The notes under the pieces are model-generated. The model saw only the letters and a list, made by a program, of their open reading frames with translations, did no database searches and was not told where the DNA came from. Source: Thozetella sp. PMI_491 (Eukaryota; Ascomycota; Sordariomycetes; Chaetosphaeriales; Chaetosphaeriaceae). Taken from it: a stretch of 64,000 bases of DNA. Shown here piece after piece: positions 55,524 through 64,000 of this stretch (positions are counted from its first letter, which is position 1; each line of letters begins with the position of its first letter). The translations under genes and the position numbers were made by a program. Where the stretch lies: NCBI GenBank assembly GCA_021432635.1, contig MU270048.1, forward strand, positions 558,001 to 622,000. Reading direction: 5' to 3'.

Positions 55524-56961
55524 CTTGATCAACTAACTAGCTCGCATGCGATCAACCAAGCAGCGATGGTGGGAAACAAAGCCTTTTAAAGGTGTTTTGG
55601 CTGAGGCACTCGGTCGCAGGTTGAGAGCTCCTATCCAAGCCAAGCCCAGCCAGGCAAGGTCAATCGGGAGGATCCAATAAGGATGCCGCTAGTCCATGGC
55701 CCGTTCTTCTTACCACCACCCACATCACATGCCAGGCCCTCCGCGGAGCCCGCGCGCTGGAAACAAAGATCGCTTAGAAGAGGAATGATTGGTTCATTAT
55801 TCGGTATACTTGCTAGCCTTTTAGTGGGATTCGGCCCCTTCCATAATACCTCCCTTCCCTTCCCGAAACAGACGGTGCGAGCACGGCTGTGTCGTGCTTG
55901 CCGTCTGAGTATCCCGGGTCTGTAACGTTGTGCCCGAGGTGTCGCTTTCCCGTCGCTAGCCCACTAGGCCCGGGCTGGGGGACAAGGTCATTAACCTAGC
56001 TATCGCTACGACAAAGCACCCACTGCTCGAGCAACCGAGGCATGCAACCTCTCCCACCGACTCCCTCGCCTTTTTTGGCGCTGTGGCTGCCTGTACCTGG
56101 GGGGCTCTGTCCGGGTGGCGGAGCGAATAATTGGTGTACATACGAGAGACAGCGCAGTTCGGTATCTATTCCGGCTGACACGGACGCTCTTTGCCGCGTT
56201 CCACAAGACCCTTCATCATTGGTGCCCTGGCTTGGGTAGAGACCGCCTTTTTCCCTTCTTTTTTTTTTAACCCCCGCTCCGCTGCGCGTTCTGATCAAGA
56301 CGTAGGCGCCAGTGTATATACAACATATCACGATTCCCCTGAGCCATTACGTGCCAGATAGCCCACTGTAAGCTAGATAGGCCAGTAGGGCCTATTTCGT
56401 ATTGGCCCATTTAGGCTACTTGAACAGATAGAACAAGTAGATGTGACGGGGTAGTCTCTCGGAAATGGGTGATGAGCCTCAAGTTGACTATCCCACGAGA
56501 GATGATCAGCACTATGAATGATTCCAATTTCAGATGCGTTCGGATAGTAGGTTTGGCTGCTCCCGGGCCAGATACTATAGGCATATTTTGTACAGTATGT
56601 TAGTCGAGGAGGGGCCATGCCATACCTACCGAGTTACTGGGTGCTACCTATAGGGTACGTACCTCGCCATTGTGGATGCATACTTACGATAAGCTCCCGA
56701 AGTGGTAGCGCTTTGGGCTAGCCCGGTCATCTTCCGAGGCACCATACTGCCACACCATCTCTCATGCCATCAAACGACTGGCACAACATCTCTTATCGAA
56801 CCGCGAGACACCCATTCTCCAGTAGCTGAGGGGCTCTTTTAGTCGCCCGGCCGTTCCGAGACATTCGAACCCAGCATACCGGTCGGCATGGAGCAACAGC
56901 AAAGCCCCTCTCTGGCCCGTTCTGCTGTAGGAGCATATCCTTTCTACATGCTTGCCCGCCC
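55524..56961. other. Intergenic region and unresolved 5' part of the Zn2Cys6 gene
   Basis: The left side is the promoter of the DJ-1-like gene. A T tract lies at about 56260-56268 and AT-rich patches near 56400-56640. The first exon of the Zn2Cys6 gene must start somewhere between about 56700 and 56960, because the zinc-cluster frame has no ATG after its last upstream stop near 56829. I could not place that exon. Confidence 0.4.
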
Positions 56962-59456
56962 GAACTGACCCCATCTTCCAAGTGCGATGACTGTCGCCAC
57001 AAGAAGATCAAGTAATATCCCATACATCCTAGAAAGTAACACAGCCCTCAGTTGGCGTGCCCATTGCTGATTGCTACGGCCACCTCCTGTAGGTGCTCGC
57101 GCGAGCTGCCCAAATGTGCAGCCTGCAAGCCATGGCCAAGTCCGTGTCGGTATCCGCTGCAAGCTTCCTCGGCATCGACGCAGCCAAGGAGAACAGAGGA
57201 GTACGTGGGAATCCCATCCCCTCGTGCTCTCAGCCATGGCCTCTGTGTCTCTAATACGTGTGAGAAGTAGGCTGGGGTGGATAAATGGTGAACGCGCACT
57301 GGTCCCACCTATCCTTCCAAAGCCAGAGATCGCCATCACTGATCGCCTAGAACGGATCGAGACCGCGCTTAGCGCCTTGACTACGACTGTCAGCCGACTG
57401 ATTGACCCGCACGGCTCATGGCCGGGTCATTCGTCGACGTCGACTACGCATGCTTCTCGCTTGCCCAGTCATGACGGGCCAGTCCCAGGTCGGACTAGCC
57501 GCCAAGACCCTCCTCATATCTTCTCGTCACTTGAAGAGGTTGGTGTTGACCTGAACAGTTTTCAGAGCCCAGAGGGCCGGGAGCCTGAGCATCGGGATGC
57601 CGTGCTTGGTCTCCAGAACCTGGCGAGTACACTCGAATCATTCCGCCTGGAGAGCAGGCCGACAAACCCCCTCCACGGAACCTCTTATATCGCGCCTGAT
57701 GTTGCCGGCGCAGAATTTATGATAAGTAGTAGGTGCTACCGGCCTGCCTTTCTTAGACCCCTTTGCAGCTACTCAACTGTGGGCTAGGGTTTCATATCTT
57801 GGCACGACGGGTCGATATCTTCTGGCAAATGCCCTCGGACGAGCTCTTGCACAGGGCAATACGAGATCCCTCCCAGACCCCCCGCATATGGGTCGTCTTC
57901 ATCAACTATATGCTCTTAGCATCACCGTCCTCATGCGCGCAGGCTCCCCAGCTTGCGCAGGCATGGCGTGTGAATGCCAGGGTGGCGCTCGAGCATGCAG
58001 GTCTCTTTCTTGAGCCCTCAAAGGTCGCCGTTCAGACATTCATGCTGCTAGCAGTCCACAGCGATGATTTCGTCTCACCCAATATCTCGTGGATGCTCAT
58101 GTCCCATGCGTGCCGTCAGGCACAGGCCCTATCCCTTCAGGTGCGATCTACATGTCTCGATCCGGACGAGTGGCAACGCCAGCTTTCGTTGTTCTGGTGC
58201 CTTTTCGTGGTTGATAAGTGGTTCGCGTTGGCCTTCGGCCGCCCGGCGTTCCTGCCCGGCGTTCTCTACAAAAACGTACCATCGCCCAGCCTTGAACACT
58301 TGACTAAGTTCAAGCCGCATTTTGACAACCTAGAGACGACCCCCTGGGACAAGAACAGGACCACCTTTGGAGCCCACGTCTTTTTCCAATGCATCGAGCT
58401 GGCCAAGCTGACCGACGTGATACTCGAGAGACTGTCCGCAGAGGATGCCTTGTGCGACCGAAGTGAGCTGAAGGCGAGCTTAGATAACTGGCATCGGACT
58501 TCTATCGAAGTATGGCCCCTTTTGGACCCTGCCCAAAATAAGGAAATTAGCTGATGGGTACAGACACTTTCCCGAGTGAAGGAAGCGGAGATGGCGGCGC
58601 TGGAGCCAGAACAACTGGAAAAAATGACCAGTGGCATCCAGACAATGCACTTCCGCTACCTTCATATCCTCCTCCTCCTCACCAAAGATGTCCCGGAAGA
58701 TGTCGAACTGAGGGTGACGTCCGCTCGGCAAGCGTTGGCGATTTTACCCCAGATGGCATCGCATTGGAACAATGCGTACGGGGTGATCTGGTAAGGCATT
58801 ATTTTGAGCTTCAGGAGTATGGTGTGCAGGTTCTGACTCTCCCCCCGTGTAGGCAGCTCTTATACTTCCCGTTCACACCATTTTTCGTCCTGTTCGGCCA
58901 CATCGTGCGGAACCCGCATGGCGCGAGCGTGCCGGAAGACCTGAGGCTTCTGCTGATGCTGGGAACGTACTTGGCCGACATAGGGTCGCGGTTCAACCTC
59001 ATGAGAAGCCTGATAAAGAAGCTACAACATACTTCCGAGGTGTTTTACCGGCTTGCGCTGCGGCACACCCGGCCAGATCTGGGTTCTGTACCCTTGGGCC
59101 ATGTCCACATGCCTCTCCGGGGGGATGAATGCGACCCAGCAGCCACTGGCACTGATTCGCGTGATGAGGGCCGCAACCTGGGAAATGCGTCAACGGTGGC
59201 CTACCCAGACCTGCTCCCCGACGTCCTCTCTATGGAGTATGGAGATGTCGAGCGGTTTCTTTCCTGGCTCCCAGATGATGCGTGCGCTAGCATGGGAAGA
59301 GATGGTATGTTGGCAGCGGCCCGGCCAAGTGAAGTCCAGTCTCTGGGCGAGGGAGAGGCCCCGCGAGGCCAGAAGCGCCCATTTGATGCCACCTTTGACT
59401 GGTTCTCCTGGGAAACTTATTACTCAAAAACCGACAGTCCCGGGCCTGCGCCCTGA
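56962..59456 (+). CDS. Zn(II)2Cys6 fungal transcription factor (5' end unresolved)
   Basis: Nuclear regulator of the Gal4-like class. Exons seen: up to 57011, 57093-57200, 57271-57725, 57788-58509, 58564-58790 and 58853-59456. The zinc cluster is completed by splicing: CDDCRHKKIK then CSRELPKCAACKPWPSPC, giving the C-x2-C-x6-C-x6-C-x2-C-x6-C spacing. A coiled segment follows (ITDRLERIETALSALTTTVSRLI). The middle homology region starts near VDIFWQMPSDELLHRAI and includes ALEHAGLFLEPSKVAVQTFMLLAV, ACRQAQALSLQVRS, RQLSLFWCLFVVDKWFALAFGRPAFLP, the hallmark of the fungal_trans domain. The C-terminal end is acidic and Asp-rich, an activation-like tail (MEYGDVERFLSWLPDD). Intron 4 (58510-58563) is essential: without it a TGA at 58552 would stop the protein. 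The first coding exon is missing from my model, so the listed start is only where the cluster frame is certain. Target genes are unknown. Confidence 0.82.
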
Positions 59457-60291
59457 CTAGCGCCCGAGGCCGAGATAGGGCTGCTATCGATTCGACGAAC
59501 GTCCGCCATCCATGCAATTTTAACATGCTGCCTACGGAGAAGGCTCTTATACACCATTGGCGTCCGATGACGTATGTAGTCTTGCATTGCTCTTTGTGCC
59601 GTTGATGCAGAATCGGGCGCAGGCACTAAGACATGCACCGGCCCGCTGGCGCATAGGGCGATTGAGACCACTAAAATCCCAGGGCCGGGGGGTCGGCACC
59701 CGGGGCGCTCAGCCTCGGCAGAATACTACGACGCTCGCGACGGCCTCTGGAAGGACCTTGGAAGCCCAGCGGGAGCGAATCGTGCCTCCATAACTTGGGT
59801 GTCTCAGCCCTGCGGAAGTCGTGTCGAAGGCCGGCGGTAACCAAGGTACCTTAGGTAGCGATGGTCGATCCGTCCATCGTGGACGGCGCCACCGACATGT
59901 CGCTCTTTCCTCCACAAGGCTACGACGCTGACCTGCGCGCATGCCACCAACTTCGTTCCACCAAAATATATTTGGGTCGACGCCAGGCAGCCCAGCGGGC
60001 TCGGCGGCGGGGGCAGTCGCCGTCAACAGACGTGTGCGATTGGTCTGGTGCAACCCCAAGCCAAGCGCCAAGGGTGTTCAGCCCCCCCGAAACGCTGCAT
60101 CTCGCTAGCTGCGCCCGACAATTTTGGTGTGCACTCCTCTGTGGCCATGTGAGCAGGCGATCACATTAGCCCCAACGCCGTTTTAAGCGGCCACCGTAGC
60201 CTACCTACCTACCTACCTACCTTAGTCGACCTCACCTTCTCCTTCCGTCTGGCCTCTTAAAAACCCCCGGCTGCGCGTCCACCGTCGGCCG
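59457..60291. other. Intergenic region with CCTA repeat
   Basis: No gene is supported. A five-copy CCTA tetranucleotide repeat at 60200-60219 lies 73 bp before the next start codon, followed by a pyrimidine-rich stretch and CTTAAAAACCCCC near 60256, which together look like the promoter and leader of the downstream gene. Confidence 0.5.
60200..60219 (+). repeat. CCTA tetranucleotide repeat, five copies
   Basis: Five perfect CCTA units followed by a diverged sixth (CCTT). Position close to the start codon at 60292 suggests it lies in the promoter or leader. TAGGTA-type motifs also occur near 49365 and 59850. Confidence 0.8.
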
Positions 60292-62140
60292 ATGGAAACG
60301 ACAACACTCGCCGTGACCATGCTCGCCGGCTTGCTGTCGCTCGGGGGCCTGGCCTCCTACCTCCGGAGGGCAAAGCCCAAGGGCAGCCCGCCGACCTCGA
60401 CCAAGTTCTTCGGCTCACAGCTGGGCGGAAAGGCCGTCATCAACTACAGCTACACGGACCTGCCGTGGATTCTGCTCGGATACGACATCTACTACTTCAT
60501 CTATTTCGTCTGGGCTCTCCCGTACATTCTCTTCCCCATCTCACCCACCGACTCGGGCGACCTGGCCGAGCTCGCCTGGACCGGGCGCAATTTCTTCTGC
60601 ATCCTTGTCCATTCCCTCCTCTGCGTCATGCAGCTAGCTTTCATGGTCTCTCTGCCACTCATGATCCTGTTGCCCATCTGGATGGCGGCCCTGGCTATCG
60701 GCCTCTTCCTACTAGTCAACTACAGCCTCTGTCTCCTACTGAACGGAAACCAGGTGGAATACTGGTCCGATCCCGAGTACGCCCCCGCGCTGCCGGAACA
60801 TGCTCACGAGCAATGGATATTCATCAACGGCGTCGCAGTCGGGTATGATGAGCACACCCGCCTCCAGGACTCGTATGCTCTCTCAGCTAACCTCTCTTCG
60901 CAGGGAGCACTGGATGAAGAGCAACCTCAACAGACTGGCAGCCACTTTCAAGAGGCCAGTTCTTGGCATCCACAACAAAACGTATGCTCTCCCCAGCCTC
61001 CACAGGGGACATTTTCTCTCGCTAACTTCCCTTAGTGAAGGCATTCTCTTCGATGTTCTCGAGTGCCTGATTCAGCGCAACTTTGGATACGCCACCACTG
61101 ATGTCAGAGTTTGCTACAAGCGCATCAAAGAGACGCTGTACAATCCCCAGTTCTCCAAGGTTGTATTTATCCTGCACTCGCAGGGCGGGATCGAGGGCAG
61201 CCTGATCATCGACTGGCTGCTCCAGGAGCTGCCGCAGGACCTGCTTGCCAAACTCGAGGTGTACACTTTCGGCAACGCCGCCAATCATTTCAACAACCCG
61301 CACCGTCATCTCTTCTCGCAGATATCGGCAGGCCGTAACCCCCTCGCAGGTTCCACAGATTCGACCCTCGCAGCACCAAACGGAGTTTCCACAGATGCCG
61401 CTGCTCGGGGAAACCCGGTGCCTGGCGAAGGCGCCGACCGTGTACTCTCGGTAGACACACAGATTTCCAGCTCTCCAGCTCCATCCCTAACCACCGAGAC
61501 GAGCTCTTCGAACCCGTCCGCCATCTCGGACCGCGCCATCGGGCATATCGAGCACTATGCCCACACGACCGACTTCGTCGCGCTCTGGGGCGTCCTGCAC
61601 TTCGCCACTTCCGCCAACGAAACGAAGAGTATGCCGCGCTTCCTTGGCCGCGTCTTCTCGCGGACGACTCCCCGTGGAGGTCACCAGTTCTGTCAGCACT
61701 ACTTAGACGGCATGTTCCCACTCGCTCGGGACCCGGCCACAGGGCAGCTAGCGCGGGACCCAGGGACTGGCGCCCTGCTGGGCTGTGCAGAAGATGGAAA
61801 TGAGTTTATGGAGAGCGAGATCGTGATCGGCCACCTCGGCGACGAAATAAATAACGCGCGGGAGGCCATGGAGATTAGCTGGCTCGGCAGTGGTTTTGAC
61901 CGGGATGCGGAGCTGACTAGGCTGCGGGAAGTAGAGGTTCACTTTGGAAGCAGTCCTGTCGCGCGCCGTGGTCGGTGGAGGTCACGAGCCGATGCGCAAA
62001 CAGGTGGGCGGCGGGCGGCTAAGCTCAAAGTGAAGGAGCTGAGCCGGCTATGGAAGTATCGGAACGGAAAGAGTCCCCAGGAGAAGCCGCCTCTACTACA
62101 CCGAGACGCCGACGGGGTAGTCAGAAATGCCACTATGTAG
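60292..62140 (+). CDS. Membrane-anchored alpha/beta-hydrolase-like protein, fungal family
   Basis: Three exons, 60292-60842, 60904-60981 and 61036-62140, give 577 aa. An N-terminal helix (LAVTMLAGLLSLGGLASYL) is followed by two or three more hydrophobic segments at about 60-82, 100-125 and 125-150 (YFIYFVWALPYILF; FFCILVHSLLCVMQLAFMVSLPLMILLPIWMAALAIGLFLLV). The soluble part starts WIFINGVAVG-EHW, spliced at the G, and continues RLAATFKRPVLGIHNKTEGILFDVLECLIQRNF. The nucleophile-elbow motif is ILHSQGG (Ser-centred), followed by LEVYTFGNAANHF and a linker of low complexity. GHIEHYAHTTDFVALWGVLHF with conserved His residues fits the last triad position. This family is frequent in Pezizomycotina and has no settled function; the fold suggests a lipase or esterase acting at a membrane. 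Intron 2 has a GCTAAC branch point six bases before its acceptor. The C-terminal 60 residues are basic. Confidence 0.85.
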
Positions 62141-64000
62141 GAGCATCTTTGGTTCGGCTCTCCCTGATCGGATCAACGGCGTAACATGGGCTCAAAACAT
62201 GGAGTTGCAGGCATCTGGAGTAGCATAAGATTAATCATGAATGGGTTTTGGAGGTCTTACTGGTAGTTCTGTCTCGTTTCTGGAGCAAATCGCATCTGCG
62301 ATCACTATTAATATGCCTCCTCGTGCCGACTATTTCCAAGGTTGAGTTGGTCTAGGCATATCCGATGCGTATCCCTCTCCGAGGGAGCTCAGCTATGCGG
62401 CGACACTATGCAATACGTAGTACAATCTATCTTCCTATGTATTTGTTGGCTTGGTAAGAGGCAGAGGCCAGACAGATATAAGTGCTTGAAAGCCATTAAA
62501 CTGCCTTGTAGACTTGCCGTTGGCCCTTTTGGCTCGCTGCTGGCCCTGCAAGCCCCATATAGATATCTAGGTCAATCGCTTTTCTTATGGCGTATGCTAG
62601 TAAATGTGAAGACGGTGGCATTTGCACTCTCATGCTAACAAACTAACTAGGGTTGTATTGTAGATTTGCAGGGACTTATGTATTAGCGTCTATAATCTGT
62701 TTATTCTTTTAGAGATAAATACGATGCATAATAGCTATTTCTATGCTTGGCTATCTTGACTAATAGGTTAAGCCATTTCATCTTTCTTACACTGGTCTAA
62801 GATCATTGCCCGCTTACACACCTTCTCTTTTCTCTCGATATAATTATTACACCTATTAATAATTCTTACCTCTTCTCTTATAATAACAATCTCTATATGT
62901 AAATTTAGCTCACTTCTTTGTACAAGAGGCTCTTAGTATTAAACTCAAAGAGGTAGGTCGGGACAGCCCTCACCCTACAGGAGAACTCAGGAGAACAAAG
63001 AGGGGGTGGATAGAGGTATTGAGCATTGCGCTATTGAAATCTTTGTATTCTTCCACGAGAATGTGCAGAGGTTGCCGCTTGAGCGATGTAAGTCGCAAAA
63101 ATGTGGCTATTCTTGGCCTCCCATCGATATACTAACCCTGGAGAACTCGGTGGAGGAATAGACCGCCCAGGCAAATTGCCAGAGCTACCGTACCAGCTTG
63201 ATAAAGACGCGGTAGTCAATTCTCTACATGTTCTGAGTTTACAGACTAAACTTGTTTTGAGATGCGTTTTCTATGGATTTTTGAAGAGCAGGCGATAGCC
63301 TTAGGGTAGGCAACTGCGCACCCTCGGGCCTTGCGCAAGATGGTTCTAAGGGGAGTATCGCGCCGCCGTGGAGGAGCGCGAAGAGAGTGCGAACGGACAG
63401 CAATAAGTCACTCGATCACACCAGCTTCTAGAAAGCTAGGCTGGAATCCTTAACGGGGAGGTGGGAAGTGGAAGGAGAGGGATTGCACGCAGATACCGAC
63501 GTTCAACGGTGGCAGTCATCTATGAGGTAGGACCGCGAACGATCGAAGGAGAGTTATCTTACTAGCACCACTGTAAGTTGTTTCTCTGGGTTTTTAGGCC
63601 TATCTTAGCTTTCTGCGGTTCTGGACCTGGACTTCTCAGCCCAGCAGGGCCAACCAGCCCCTGGGCTGAGCATGTGGACGAGGAAGGTCTGCAGGGCTTC
63701 CATCAGGGGGCTCTTCGGAAAGTAGACACACCGTAATTACATGGCCAATCGATCATCAACCCAGTATGTAATACTACAGTATCCGCGGAGGAGTACCGAG
63801 CCTCTTGTCCGTTACGTCGAAGCTTGAAGGATATGCCCAAAGCCCGAGAGCAAGCACGTTCATATCCGCTTCGTAATTTACCGGCGTTCTTCATTCCTCT
63901 TATCGCCATTTCACCATATCTGGCAGCATCCGAGTCCACGGTCTAGCCTGTGCCAAGTCGCCGAATGTCTTTGCCCCGGACGTTCCTCCGGCTGTCATCC
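62141..64000. other. Gene-free end region with AT-rich block
   Basis: No gene is supported in the last 1.86 kb. From about 62640 to 62940 the sequence is strongly AT-rich, with many TAATA, TTATA and ATAAT motifs and few CpG sites, unlike the rest of the window. That look is compatible with an old RIP-affected repeat, but no transposon feature is recognisable. The remaining sequence has only short frames, including frames on the minus strand near the edge that could be part of something beyond the window. Confidence 0.5.

Noticed and set aside
58540-58570. Apparent stop codon in the Zn2Cys6 gene (TGA at 58552)
   Set aside because: It lies within a 54-nt intron (58510-58563) with a GTATGG donor and a GTACAG acceptor in phase 0.
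57000-62140. Secondary-metabolite gene cluster (Zn2Cys6 factor beside a lipase-like gene, with DUF4243 in the window)
   Set aside because: No polyketide synthase, NRPS, terpene cyclase, P450 or transporter is present, and the DUF4243 gene is 26 kb away among unrelated genes.

Overview
This window is nuclear DNA of a filamentous ascomycete, most likely a Sordariomycete. The genes are intron-poor but clearly spliced, with 50-200 nt introns, GT..AG borders and CTRAC-like branch points. Gene types (questin-oxidase-like DUF4243, fungal-type ankyrin protein, Zn2Cys6 regulator, TPP-riboswitch THI4, small secreted proteins) and the CT-rich promoters all fit. No rRNA, tRNA, CRISPR array, intact transposon or virus was recognised.

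Layout. 1-18 kb holds housekeeping genes: an OSH4/KES1-type oxysterol-binding protein (+), a decayed gene relic in an AT-richer block (4.8-5.6 kb), VPS74 (+), RRP14/SURF6 (-), EXO1 (-), TMA16 (+) and MAM33 (+). OSH4 and VPS74 are neighbours and both act on Golgi PI4P. 18-31 kb is more accessory: an LCCL-domain multi-pass membrane protein (+), an alpha/beta hydrolase (-), a very large Ser/Thr/Pro-rich secreted wall protein with a likely GPI tail (-), a 3-kb gene-free stretch and a DUF4243 protein (+). 31-39 kb has a long ankyrin-repeat protein (-), a group II PLP decarboxylase (+) and, convergent with it, THI4 (-) whose leader carries a TPP riboswitch. 39-43 kb is gene-free and contains a 40-nt G tract. 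43-56 kb holds a Ras-like GTPase (+), an AMMECR1 protein (-), a 68-aa secreted peptide precursor (+), a four-helix membrane protein (+), an HNH nuclease-like protein (-), an HAD-type dehalogenase (+) and a DJ-1/Hsp31-like protein (-). 57-62 kb holds a Zn2Cys6 transcription factor (+) and an N-terminally membrane-anchored alpha/beta-hydrolase-like protein (+). The last 1.8 kb shows no gene and includes an AT-rich stretch.

All exon structures below were built by hand from reading frame continuity and splice motifs. Several genes are intact only when short introns or very small first exons (13 nt in EXO1, 21 nt in RRP14) are included. Uncertain joints are flagged: the middle of the wall protein, the 5' end of the Zn2Cys6 gene, and the ankyrin intron. 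I see no biosynthetic gene cluster backbone (PKS, NRPS, terpene cyclase). The strongest less-ordinary signals are the THI4 riboswitch inside a leader intron, the Kex2-type peptide precursor, the Ras-like protein with an unusual C-terminus, and poly-C tracts just after 5' splice sites in two neighbouring genes.
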